NCBI GenBank assembly: GCA_030549175.1
Contig: JAUKUA010000005.1
Location: 1,736,001-1,800,000 of the forward strand
DNA from: Lasiosphaeris hirsuta
Taxonomy: Eukaryota > Ascomycota > Sordariomycetes > Sordariales > Lasiosphaeriaceae
DNA length: 64,000 nucleotides
Reading direction: 5' to 3'
The notes below the pieces were generated by a model, which worked only from the letters and a program-made list of their open reading frames with translations, had not been told where the DNA came from and did not search any database. The position numbers and the translations under genes are program-made. Positions 33,601-45,641 of the stretch are shown here, one piece after another. Each line of letters starts with the position of its first letter. The stretch's first letter is position 1.

Positions 33601-35652
33601 CGCGTTTCTGGTCTCTCGGATTATGGGAAGCAAATGCTTTGAACGAATTTCCTAAATTGAAACGCGTTATGACCTGGCCAAAACTAATGATTTTGGAAGC
33701 CAGAACCTCGGGCGTTGGGGTTAGCGATATATTGGGCTGGCTGGGCTGGCATGGTGCGGCATTCTTGCTTGGTTCTCCGTCCCTTTCTCCGCCCTTCGAG
33801 GTTGGATGCTTGGGGGAGAAGGAGTGGGAAAAGAGGACTGATAAGGACTGGAAGATTGATGAGCATGAGTTCTCTTGAATTCTTATTACGACGTCTCTTC
33901 CGACTTTCCAGTTCCTCAGCCCTGGGCGACGAAAGGGCAGCCTGTTTTACAGGCGGCATGATCTCTTGCAACTGGAAAAAAAAAGAAGCGAGGCTCAGGA
34001 GGAGATAATTAATTTTGAAAAGTTTTCCCTCTCAATCTACCAGAGATTCTTTTCCACTTCCACTTTCTTCTTTCCTACTTAGTTTCTTCGCATATTATTC
34101 ATTCATTTCTTTCCTATTCTCTTTTATTTCGGGGTTTCTTTTATATTATCGGTTCCATTATTACATTCGTTGTCGATATGTTTGCCTAACAACCCTCTTA
34201 CCTTTGCCGAATTTTGGTTTCCTTTTCATGACGTCTATTTCATTATTACGATAATACCAAGTAGTTATCTTAGTCATGTTTTTACAGCTCAGTTGATACC
34301 CCTCGGATAGGAAATGAGGGAAAAAAGAGGAGGAATATTTACGGGAGGCGGCAGCATCTGGAGAATGGGCCTGGTTAGGGCGAAGAGCGAAAGGGGGGAC
34401 CTTTGAATCAGGCCAGTCAGTCTTGGCAATTCGTGGGCGAAAATACCTAGATTAGTTAAATTTTCACGGTAGCTGAAGAAGTGTTTTGAGAAGTTTTATC
34501 GTCTTGTCCCACATCAAATGGGTGTCTTGTTCCAAGCTGCTTTTCCGTGTTCCCGCGGTTGTCGTCCGCAACAACCAAGGTAATGAATGACGTGAGGCAA
34601 TTTCACTGCGATTAAAGATGGCTTTGCACTATGCGTCTTGGCCACAACGAGAACTTGACTAGATTCTTGGGATAGCAAGGGCAGCGATCGGCACACCAAG
34701 CAAGGTAGCCGCCTAGGAGAAGCCGAAACAGAGACGGAGAGTTTCGCATCGGGCTCGAGCCGTATTGAAACAGGTGCATGCACAGGAATCCGGTTGGCGG
34801 GTAGACGCGGGACTAGTCATACTGGAATAGTCGACGAGGTTAGATGATCTGTCTCGATAGGACTAGCACATACGTTCCGATCGAACAGCACAAGAGTCGC
34901 CAAAAGTCGAAACGATCTGGGTGACTAAAAATATCCCAGGATGCGACTGGTCTGGATTATGATACTGCTCACACGCACCCCAAGGCCTGGGGGCGGTTTG
35001 GTAGCGTGGTATGTGTGGTACCGACTCCGGCAGACGGCGTTTGATGATCCACGCGGACTTGCAGCAAGAAGCGCCCACGACGCGCTCTCTGTGACCCGGG
35101 ATTCTCGGGGAGCTTGCAAGAAGAAACAAGCCCTAGACCGACCCAGATGGGCGGAAAGGAGGAGAAAATAGCAAACACATATGATCCCCGGGGGATGCGC
35201 CCCGGCTGGAACCTCCCCGTCATGGCTCTGTCTCTATAGCGCAGCTGTGAGGGCATATGAGGACACACGGTCCTCGGGCCATTATTTGTCAACTTGGGCG
35301 GCTGGGCTGAGGCAGGCGGGAGGCTGGATGGAGGAGGGATGGAGGAGACGTGGGGGAGCGAAGACAAAGGACCTGCCGAACCGAGTCTGGCTGTCGATAA
35401 GAGAGCCTTCAAGTTGCCGATGGTGGTGCCCGGCCTTTGCCTCCGAGAGGCTCAACCCCTGACTCGGCGACAGAGAGGGAGAGGTTAGGACGCCGGCGGC
35501 TCTATCCCGCCGGCTGTGTGGCCTCCCTCCCCTCGCCTCGCAGTAAAGCGTGCGCAGGAGGGCCGGGGCAAGACTCCAGTTTCGATGTTTATTGATGTTC
35601 AACGAGACGCCCGGCTGCACACGTGCGGCGCCATAATCTCCCCAGATTCATG

Positions 35653-35686
35653 CGGATTGCGATTGCGATTGCGACTGCGATTGCGG
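35653..35686. repeat. Hexanucleotide repeat (GATTGC)n
   Basis: Five GATTGC/GACTGC units in a row in intergenic DNA. Same GRTTGC pattern as at 11004 and 37734. Confidence 0.9.
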
Positions 35687-35722
35687 CTCGCGAAGAGCCT
35701 TTGGAGGGCGGCGGCCCTTGTA

Positions 35723-35741
35723 CCCCCCCCCCCCCCCCCCT
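35723..35741. repeat. Poly-C tract
   Basis: About 18 consecutive C on the plus strand, 40 bp after the GATTGC array. Possible G-quadruplex on the minus strand; exact length is prone to sequencing error. Confidence 0.9.
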
Positions 35742-37733
35742 CATAACCCCGGGTACATGACGTGCTTTGGTGGCGGGCCAAATCGCTCGCCGACAAGAAA
35801 AAGAAAGCGTTCTCGATGCTTCCTCAATGCTTGCTCGCCCTACGGAGCCACCTGGCAAGGGTTGTTAAAGTGCTTGCAGCTTTCAGCTGGACCTCGCCGC
35901 TGTGGCTGCGATTTGGGTGTCGAGAAGCTCCCGGCTGAGATGCAGACGTTCACCAGTTTGACCAGGCGCTAACTCCACCAACCATGCCATCTCCAACACT
36001 CAGGTATCCTCCTTCCTGGTACCAATCTCCCAGTTTCTAGTTTCCCAGCTGCCGTGCTGCCTACCTTGCTGATCAGTGCGACCAGTGGCGGTGTCTTCCA
36101 ACCACATGAGCCAGCCCCTGAATCCCAAGTGGCGAGGGTTGCCGCGCAATTGATTGATGTCAAAGGGCAGCGGGGAGGCTTTCAAGGAGACGAGAAGACA
36201 TCGGCAAGGACGGCGACGGTGAGGAGAAACAGGAGAACCGAAACCGAGAGGGGGTCGATGGGTGGGAGCAAGCTTCGGCCCACCCGTTCAATTGGCTCGG
36301 CTGCCTCACCAATCAGGGCGAGCAGGGCGAGCGCACCACAGGGAATCGTTCCTGCCAGGCACAAGTCAGGCCATGCGCTGGAGCAACATTGCCCAGTCGT
36401 TGCTGGGACTCACCCAACAACTCGAACAGGAGCATGAGGAGCACCTGCTGGAGAACAGATCTGGAGAGACTTGATGCGGAAGTTTTCCCATTGAGTGCCC
36501 CTGACCTTCACCCAAAAGAGCCAAAGATGACATGAAGACGGCAGAGAGTCGGTCAAGCAGACCCAGCTGCAGACGCCGTGGACCCAAAGTCGTGAGAGTC
36601 CGGAACCTGGAAATTAAATTGCCCCGACCTTTCTCCAGACTTACCAATCGATTCGATTTCACCTCTCCGCGCAGGCCGAGACTTGGCACACGGCACACTT
36701 GACGATTCAATCAAGAAGCCTCAGGAGTCAGGGCCTGGGTGAGAATAGCATCGCCTACACGTCGTGTCATGAGCTCCGGCCCGCCGAGTGTACCGGGCAC
36801 TTGTACGTATTACCAACGTTCGTCGTTGAGCATCGTGATATGGTCCAAGTCAATGGCTAAGGCATCTATTCTCAGCGCTTCTTCGCCATGCACAGGCGGC
36901 GCCAATGTTGCATTGCTTTGACGCAGGAACCAAACGTCTGCCACAGGCCAGCTAATGAACGCCTCTCCTGAGTCCTGATACCCGGGATGGAGAAGTATTG
37001 TGGTAATTTGTTTATACGACGGTGAGCGGACAAACAGCCACGTCAGTCCATAGCTAGGGCACGGCGAACTCACAATTTCTCCCTGCTGCACTGCATATTG
37101 ACTTGGCCGAGCAACTGCATCGAGGCGTCAGGCACTGAGCTCCACCGGCTGCTCGTCTCGGTCAAACGAGAGCTAGAAATGGGGCGATTTGCTGAGCTCT
37201 GAGCCAGCTTGATGCAGGCCCCTATTGTGTGAGGAGCTTGGGATGCAGCGGAACGATCCTCACTGTCAGCCCGCATTGCTTTAGTGCCCAGTACTTTCAG
37301 ACAGCTTCAACTTCCATGCCCTTTCTGCACTCCACTCAAAGATGGATAGGGACTGCAAAGTGGAAGGTTTTGCGCAAACTACCGGGGATTTTATCAACCG
37401 TTTACATGCGAATACAATTTGGCGTCCTGAAAACGGCCTTCTTGGGTCAGGTAAAAGTGGGGGAGCACGAGCGCTGCGACTCCAAGGTCGCAAGGAAGCA
37501 ACCTGAAAGTCAGCCACGCCCCGGGCTAAGGTGGACTTTCCCCGCAGAGCGTAGTTGGTCTCAACGGCCAAATTTCGACCAGAGAGCCTCAAAGAAAAAG
37601 CCCGAGAACTGAACCATTGCGGGAACTAGTAATTCCAGCGAAATTCCAGCCATACTATACTCCCCTGTGTCTGCGGATGCGAAATCGAATCGAAGCATTC
37701 GTCGCTGCGGTATGGCGACACACCATGTACTCG

Positions 37734-37757
37734 GTAACCGCAACCGCAACCGCAATC
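37734..37757. repeat. Hexanucleotide repeat (GCAACC)n
   Basis: Three AACCGC units plus AATCAC, the reverse complement of the GGTTGC array at 11004. Confidence 0.85.
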
Positions 37758-39148
37758 ACAAGCGGACAAGCGGAATCCTCACCTGCATCTTCGCTAGCCG
37801 GCGACAGCATAGGTACCTGACCCCACCTAAACTGCCAGTGCCCACAATGCCCACACATCCCGCGGGGTTACGAGCCGTTGTTGGGGGAGTTTGTCAGTCT
37901 TCTGGTGTGTCCTTCCAGGTGCTGCCCTGGGGGAAGCTCGACATATGCCGACAAGGGTGTGTGGCCCTTTGACTCATCCGTCGTGCATACGGCCGTCTCA
38001 GGCACTCGTGCGCCTGTGAGCCAATGGTGTTGATGGCTGGCCCCTCAAACCAGGCACTGCAGCTCGCTGGCTGGCTCGAGGCTGGGTCCTGGCTGTCGCT
38101 TGGTTCGCTGCCCATCACCGCCTACATGTGAGTCTTTTTTTGACATGCAGAAGCAAAGCACGAGAGCAGAGCAGCAGCGGAGGAGGAGCAAGAGACGCAG
38201 CAGCAGACAGCAACGGCAGGGGCAGGAAGGCAGGCGGCCAGATCCGACGACAGCAAGGGAGCGGGCTCAGGCCTCGAGATTCCGACATTGACATCACAGC
38301 CTGTCTTAATCTCTCTGCAGGGAGTCCGCCTCCTGTGTTGCAGCGAGCCTCTCTGCACTAGAGTCTGGGTGGAGAAAGGGCTTGCCTTTCCAGCCCTGGA
38401 CAGGACTAGACAGGTAAGCTAGTAATGGAATTGCACCGTGGGAGGCGATCAGACCGCCTAATGAGGCGCGTTCCGGTAGCTTTAAGCTTCCCAGCCGTTG
38501 GTGGCCGAGCTGTTGAGGGATGGATTGGCCATTGGATGACGGCACAGCATTCCTGTAGGTGTACTCGTAGGTAGGGGAACGGCGTCAACATATCCTACTC
38601 TTCTCCTTCATACCTCAGGTGGCTTCACCGGCCCGCAGCAAGGCAACAAGAGCTGTAACACAAACTAAGGCACCAGGCCGGCCGTCTATGACCATGCTTC
38701 CCAAAGCCACAGCCTCGGCGTGTCTGGTAATGGTTGTTATATCTCCCCCGTTGGCTATACTGCAGCACCCCTTTGAGCAGGCAGGTAGCAGTCCCGACGG
38801 GTGCTTTGTTTGCATGCGACCTCGACTTGGTTTCTTAGCCGCCCCTGGTCACACCTCGCAAAACCCAACATCACATCCAGATAACTCCTGCCGGTCAGTT
38901 ACCTGTTAGGCTTTCGATGCTCTGATCTCCTAGATTCATCCTGCCTATCCAGCTTGTTCGATTCGTCAGGTTGTCCTCGGCCGGCTATTTCGTCATACGC
39001 TGTTCCTTTCTCGACCTTGGTTTGGGTTTCGTTGTCGCACTGTAGTGCCCCGCCATTCGGCATTAGCAAGGGGGAACCGTGCCACAGCCCAGCGCTTCCC
39101 ACTCACCAGCCTAGCACAGACCCGCGCTGTATGTACACCAGAGAGATA

Positions 39149-39162
39149 TTTTTTTTTTTTTT
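39149..39162. repeat. Poly-T tract
   Basis: A run of 14 T in a pyrimidine-rich region upstream of the PHD gene; possible promoter poly(dT:dA) element. Confidence 0.7.
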
Positions 39163-39724
39163 GCAACCGTCTTTTCAGCCCTCAGGACTTGCACGATATA
39201 TTCGCTCTCCAAGCCCCCCTTCGCTGGAGCCGGGACGCCTTATTGCCATTCATTCTAACGATTTCACGACCTGTTTTTTCTTCATTTTGTAGCCCCTCCC
39301 CCGGATAATGCTGCTGTCTGGTACATGCGCCCCCTCTCCCCCCTTTCTCATCCCTGGCCTGGTCCTGGCCTGCTCCTGGCCTGCTCTAGAAATGCCGTTC
39401 ACTCACTGACACCGCCTCCTGGCTCCATCAGCTTCATGACTTCTGCCTGCTTCCACGAAACGACTGTCAACGAGCCTCTAGTTAATGAGCAAATATTCCG
39501 GGCCCTTAAAGCTCACTTTAGTCTGAAACGTTGACGAGCCAACGTCTTTCCCGTTCTCTTCCCGCCTGTTGCCCGAATCGGTCTTTTTGGCCCGCCGTCG
39601 ATATTGCGACGCCCGCACGGTTCGACAGTTCTGGACGTACGGAACAATACTAACTGCTCTTTGTCGCTTGCGCAGCGTCATGGTCTGGCCTGGGATATAT
39701 GAACCATAGAGAATTGAATCTGCT

Positions 39725-42263
39725 ATGAGCGGGGACCAGCCGGCTTCCAGGTTCGCACAAGACCTTTTAATTCCCTGGCCCGTCGCCCAGCCCACCGAAA
39801 GCACCCGGTTCCTGTGTTTTTCTGCCTTGCTGATCATGGACTCCACACAGCTTTGGTGATCATCCAAACGCTCAGCCGCCTACGCCTAAACAGACACCGA
39901 CTTCTACCATCTTCCCGAGCCCCGTTTTCGAGACGCCCAAGAACAACCAGGGCCGCTTTGAAGACTCGAGCGGCTGGACGCCTCGCTTTGCTGAGGAGTA
40001 CTCCGTGTTCAACGCCACGCCGGGGAACCTCAGAGGCACCCAGGGCCCCTTTGCCGACTTCGGTTCGACGACCCCCTATATCGGTGCCGGCCACAAGCGG
40101 CCGCTGTCTGCTGAGGGAATCGCTGCCGAGATCGCGACCCATGTGAATCACTTTTTGCCGAATCCCGGTCTCCAGCTCCCCCCTGTTGAGCCATCGCGAC
40201 GACTACAATCATCGCCCGGTCCCTTGGCAACCCCGGCGCCAGAACGCTCAACCGCTTCCGACCTTGAACCGGCGTCTGCAGAGAGGTCTGCAAAGAAGGC
40301 GCGCCACGGTACTACCGCCCAGGAGCCTCAGGCGCAAACGGCGACACCTCCTCCCTCCGCCCGCAAGGGCGAGCGCAAGCTTGCTCCCAAGCTCGACACC
40401 GACGCGATGCAAAATGATCAGGGCTACGGCCAGCCAGACTTCATGGGTAACCCCCAGCAGTCAGGCATGGGCAGCTATGTGACCACGCCAGGCGACATGT
40501 TCAACTATCCGCTCTCAGCGCCGCCCACTGCGCCGGCATTCGGGTCTCAGAGATCCTTCTGGGACCCCGATCCGGGGATGGGAGGCATGGACATCGATTT
40601 CGGCGCCAATGGCGACACGGTTTTCCAGGCCCCGAACCAGGCGCATCAGCCGATGGGTTCTGTCGACTGGGGTAGGGCCAACCAATTGATGCAGGACACG
40701 GGCGTAGTCCCCGACCAGAGCGATGAGAATACGCCGGCTGGCAAAAGAGAGCACCCTATGGTCTCCCAAGCACCCTTGCAGGTGCTCGGAACCTCGGCGG
40801 CCGAGCAATCCATGTTCGCTGCCGCCTATCCAAGCTCGATGGACGACCCCTTCGGTATTGTCAACAACGGAGGAGTAAACCCGGGTCTGATCTTCAGCCG
40901 GCCGCCCTCTTCGGACATGGACATGTCTTCTTTCAGCGCCTCTATGCAACCTCAATGTGCACCAGCACCTCTCGCACAAGACACCCAGATGAACGCCCAA
41001 GGATCTCTAGTCACCAAAGCCCCCGCACGCAATCAGCTTCGCCGGTCGGCCAGCGAGAAGGAAATGGTCCCGAGAAGGCCAGATCGATCTTTGGCGAGCT
41101 CCCCCATCAAAGCGACAGGTCGTCCGGGGCTATCTCGCAGTTTCAGTGAGAATCGGGGCAAGAAGCCAATGAGCCGGGCTTCACTGCCTACTCTCGCGCC
41201 CGCCCCCCGACCGCAACCGCAAATGCCGAATGCTTCCGGGGTTGGCGCAAACCGGCCCATCGTATCGCAGCCTAACAGACCGAGTGGAAGATCATCGCCG
41301 CTAAAAAACCAGCATCATCGGCTACCGAGCCTCTCTTCTATCCCAGAAACAGCCGGCCCGCGGACAAGAACGCAGGCCAAGTTTACCATTGATTCCAATG
41401 GCCGGGCCCGCGTGGAAACGACAATAATTGTGGATGACGAGGCACCACCGACTATTCGCAAGCGACACAGTGTCCAACCTATAACACGGCATCGCCACTG
41501 GAACTCGTCAGAGGAGGATGATGAGTCGTCGTCTGACGATGATCCAATCATCATACCGAGCCGGAACACGTCGTTTGCGCTTCCGGACCCCCGGAAGCCA
41601 ACGACCGTCCACCCCTTCCACAGCTCCCAGCGCAGCGTGAGCGAACGAAGCTCTACGTCGTATACCACTTTTCGGGGATCCCTGGACGATGGTGAGAGCG
41701 ACAGGGAGACAGTCATCAACGACCTGACGCCGACGGGCAAGGCTTCGGGGGATGCAGCCAGTGAGCTCCGGAAGCTGCGCGAGAGCCGGCGCGGGCAGCA
41801 ACTGCTGAGTGGAAAACCGAGGCGGTTTGTGTCAGCGAGTAGCGGGCCTGGGACGGCAAGTTTTACCGGATATCCCGTGTCTCCCACCACCCTAACCGAC
41901 ACGAGCTTGCCCACGCCGTCGACAGATTCGAGAACTCGAGGCGTGCGTTGCGTCTGCAACAGGCCCGAGGCCCATCGGGGGGACGGATTCTTGGTTCAAT
42001 GGTAGGCCCTACTCTCACTTTCCAGCCCTCCCCAAGATTTCCAGGCTGACATGGGATGCCTTAGTGAATCGTGTGAAATGTTTGTGCACGGGGCCTGCGT
42101 CAACCTGACAGAGCAGACGATGCCGACAATCTACATATGTGCATTCTGTGCAAACACGCCCAATATGCGTGGAGGTAGAATTCGGGACAACGGACACATC
42201 TCCGGGGCCAGGGGCTCAGCTACATCACCTCTCGCCCACAAGTCCTTCCGGTCGTTCCGCTAA
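39725..42263 (+). CDS. PHD-finger protein
   Basis: Three exons inferred: 39725-39750, 39851-42001 and 42065-42263, 791 aa. Exon 1 (MSGDQPAS) and its GTTCGC donor are the least certain; the frame from 39851 (FGDHPNAQPPTPKQTPTS) onward is good. The N-terminal motif SSGWTPRFAEEYSVFNATPG looks well ordered and conserved. A long disordered region follows, with basic and acidic patches (EEDDESSSDDD). The C-terminus is a C4HC3 PHD finger completed only by splicing: CVCNRPEAHRGDGFLVQ-CESCEMFVHGACV, then YICAFC. PHD fingers of this type read histone H3 tails, often with K4 methylation. Nuclear chromatin reader is the family-based inference; complex unknown. Confidence 0.85.
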
Positions 42264-43684
42264 TCAGCCCTTGTATCCAAACGGGGGCCATGCAACTTTC
42301 AAAACCAAAGACGATTAACTCAGCCCATGAAGGAAAATCATACCTCCCCCATCCTGTATTGTATTGTATCACATTGCCGTGTTGCTAATGAAAGATCCAC
42401 GGGGGGAGGGGGAAGGGGAAACAGCTGGCTCTCTTGGTTACTTTCTCACTCGGTGGTTGAGACGAGCGAGGGATAAACAAGGTTTCTTTGGATAGAAAAG
42501 GGGTCACAGAAACGAACTGAAGCACATAAACGCACGAGTTCCCTAAAGGGGGAGCCGCCGGCGATCTTCACAGGGAAATTTTGGCGCGCATACATATGAT
42601 ACCCGACCAGATGAACGTCTTAATGATTAAACCATACACACTGCACCACGCAGAGAGCGAGATTGAGGGGGGGGGGGAGGGACGAAGAAGATTGAGGTTC
42701 CCATCTGACATGACAAACCGAAAATGACAAGTTTGTTTCCCACCCCACGCCCAAAGAAAAAGAGGGGCAAATGCATGTCTCTCCGTTCCGTTACCTACTG
42801 GTCCTGGGCTGATGTGGTGCTCCATCAGAGGTCCGGAATGCGCCCCGGCCTGGCGCAGGGTATCCAGCGACTCCCCGCTACTGCTGCCCCTTCGATCACA
42901 GGATGACCAATATGCCCATCGTGTTTATCAGACAGCAACCGAGCATCTTGGTTGAATCCCCTGTCAGCAATTGGAAGCAACGAGACGTAGCCCAATGCAT
43001 GAGATACCTATATATATATATATATATCCTACCGTACCTTAGCTTAGGGTGTATGTACCTCCGCACGCGGGATCTAGCAGGGGGAGAGACGGTGATAGGC
43101 GCGGACAAGGCAGGGCGAGGCTGCGAGATGGGATGGCACGAAGTGGTGCAAGCCGAGCGAGCAGATGAGCAGATGGTGACATCAGGGTGAAGGCTGGATA
43201 TTCTTGTCGGCCGTCCAGCCACAGTGCCACAGAAAGTACACGTGGGACTGGCAAACAGATGGTAGGCGAGTCGCCGGTAACAAGAGTGCTGATCAGGGCC
43301 GTTTGTCTGCCCACGGTGGGAAGTACCAGGTGGGATGTGGATATCTTAGCGGTGTGGACTCTGGCGGATTTCAGGCGGCGGGCGTGTTCGGCGTGCAAGC
43401 TTCCAAGCTCCTCGGTTCAGTAGAGGAACGCCGACTTCGGAATGCGGGGTGGGAGAATCTGGAACTCAAAACCTGCGAAACGCGGGGGAGCTATTAGGGT
43501 GTAAAGCTCTCGCTTTTTCTCTCCTATTCTCGTCTTGAAGAGGGAAGCTTCTTTCCAACTTTAGTTCTTTCCCTGACCGAGCTTCTGAGACTCTCGACCG
43601 GCCGGCCTTCTTCCTTATCCCGACCGATCTGCACCAGAAGAGCCATCCCAGAGCTTAAGCCGAGAGATACCGAGAGCTCCAAAA
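42264..43684. other. Intergenic: PHD gene 3' flank and leu promoter
   Basis: 1.4 kb without a supported gene. Contains a poly-G run (about 42667) and a TA dinucleotide run (43010-43027). Confidence 0.55.
43010..43027. repeat. (TA)n microsatellite
   Basis: About nine TA units in the region upstream of the isopropylmalate dehydrogenase gene. Confidence 0.85.
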
Positions 43685-45357
43685 ATGGCGATACACGATA
43701 TTGTTGTCTTTGGCGGCGACCATTGCGGTCCAGAGGTATGTCTGCCCACCCGTTGCACCAATTGCGTACCAATGCGTACCAATGCGTACCAATGCGTACC
43801 AATGCGTACCTCGCCCGCGGCCCAGATCCCAGCTGCCATGAGGGTGCCGAGGGATGAGAACAGGAGGCTAATCGTGCAACTCTGCCTTGTTACAACGGAC
43901 ATAGGTTGTAGCTGAGGCAATCAAGGTGTGTTCCTACCATTTTGTCCCTTATAGCTGCCCCACGCAGTGCAAAGCTAGGGGCCGTGCCGTGCCGCCGGTG
44001 CTGCCCGTCTTGGGTCGCCCGGGGTGCGGTAACCGGATGATATACCCCAAGGCTGCCACAGCATGTGAGAAAGTGCCGGTGACCAAGACCCGAGACTTAC
44101 CAAACTACCATGTAGGTCCTCAAGGTAATCGAGAAGCTCAGCCCGTCGGCTGGCAAGTTCAACCTCCAGGAGCACCTCTTGGGTGGTGTAAGTATTCCTT
44201 CCCTCTTCCCATTTATCTGGCATGCACATGTGCTCTCTTGGCCTTGACCAACCTCGGCCAATTAGGGAGCACAGAGGTCGCCTGTACTACCTACCGTCTG
44301 TCCCCTTACTAACAACCATCTCACCTACCCCGCATAGGCTTCCATCGACGTGCACAACGACCCGCTCACCGACGAGGCTCTCCAGGCTGCCAAGTCGGCC
44401 GATGCTATCCTTCTCGGCGCCATCGGCGGCCCAGAATGGGGCCCCTCGGCGCCTGTGCGCCCGGAGCAGGGCATCCTCAAGCTGCGCAAGGAGCTTGGAA
44501 CCTACGGCAATCTGCGCCCTTGCAGTTTTGCTTCCGAGTCCCTTGTTGACAGCTCTCCCCTGAAGGCCGAGATTTGCCGCGGTACTGATTTCGTCGTTGT
44601 CCGCGAGTTGACCGGCGGCATCTACTTTGGCGAGCGCAAGGAGGACGATGGCAACGGTTATGCTTATGACACCGAGCCCTATAGTCGCCCCGAGATCGAG
44701 CGCATCGCGAGATTGGCCGGCTTCCTCGCCCTGGGCAAGACCCCCCCTGCCAAGGTCTGGAGCTTGGATAAGGCCAACGTGCTCGCCACGAGTCGTCTGT
44801 GGCGCAAGGTCGTGACCGAGGTCATGACTAACGAGTTCCCCCAGTTAGAGCTTGGCCACCAGTTAATCGACAGCGCGGCCATGCTTATGATCAAGAACCC
44901 CCGTGCTCTCAACGGTGTTGTCATCACGAGCAACCTGTTTGGCGACATCATCAGCGATGAGGCCTCGGTTATCCCCGGAAGTATTGGTCTGCTGCCGAGC
45001 GCCAGCCTAGGTGGCATCCCTGACGGCAAGGGCAAGTGCAACGGCATCTATGAGCCTATCCACGGTACGTTCTCTCTCACGTCCCAGTTTATGAAGCGCC
45101 TGCGGCCACTAACGATATGTTCAGGCTCGGCCCCAGATATCTCTGGCAAGGGCATCGTCAACCCCGTCGGCACCATCCTCTCGGTCGCTATGATGCTGCG
45201 CTACTCGCTGAACCTGCCTAAGGAGGCTGCTGCTGTTGAGGCTGCCGTCAAGGCTGCTTTTGACAACGGCATCCGAACCAAGGATCTCGGTGGATCGGTG
45301 GGCACGACCGAGATGGGAGATGCCGTCATTGCCGAGTTGGAGAAGATCCTCGCCTAG
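43685..45357 (+). CDS. leu2: 3-isopropylmalate dehydrogenase (leucine biosynthesis)
   Basis: Five exons: 43685-43735, a 21-nt microexon 43905-43925, 44116-44187, 44338-45064 and 45125-45357, 367 aa. It oxidises and decarboxylates 3-isopropylmalate with NAD+ to 2-oxoisocaproate. Visible motifs are [16 protein letters not shown] at the N-terminus, [19 protein letters not shown], the substrate Lys in DKANVL, and the metal/NAD region [20 protein letters not shown] plus [14 protein letters not shown] split by the last intron. Length equals yeast Leu2. The first three introns (169, 190 and 150 nt) are long for this window, and intron 1 carries a 10-bp tandem repeat. N. crassa calls this gene leu-1. 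It converges on the APH-fold gene, 284 bp away. Confidence 0.96.
43760..43810. repeat. 10-bp tandem repeat AATGCGTACC in leu2 intron 1
   Basis: Five near-identical head-to-tail copies (the first AATTGCGTACC) inside intron 1. Confidence 0.95.
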
Positions 45358-45641
45358 ATTACAGGCATCTGGCGCTTTGTAGCGACCGTAAGGGGGTTCG
45401 CGACAAAGAATAGTATTAAGAACTCTTTAAGGTCTGTGTATATGGGTACCATTTGAAAGACCAAGTAAAAAACGCCTCCGGCAGGGAGGAGCCTTTAGGG
45501 TTTGATCGCTGGGTTTCTCAGCCGGTCAGGTAGATAAAATCTTCAGGACGAGAAGGGGTATGGGGTGTTGCTGCACTTTTCCTGTGTCCGCAAGCCTGAT
45601 TTCGACGAACCGGCGTTGACGAACCAGCGTTGACTCTGCGT

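Larger units (their letters stand above)
33601..39724. other. 6.1-kb gene-poor region upstream of the PHD-finger gene
   Basis: Holds the 3' UTR of the Rua1-like gene (T-rich to about 34260) and the upstream region of the PHD gene. No supported gene. Contains hexamer arrays (35653, 37734), a poly-C tract (35723) and a poly-T tract (39149). Open frames change strand and lack conserved motifs. Confidence 0.55.

Noticed and set aside
33028..33633. 201-codon Leu-rich minus-strand frame
   Set aside because: Antisense of the CAG/CAC tract; a low-complexity mirror, not a gene.
39836..39855. ATG at 39836 as start of the PHD protein
   Set aside because: The frame stops at once, and splicing from GTGATC at 39856 to the nearest acceptors gives a stop or a wrong phase; 39725 with a 100-nt intron fits better.
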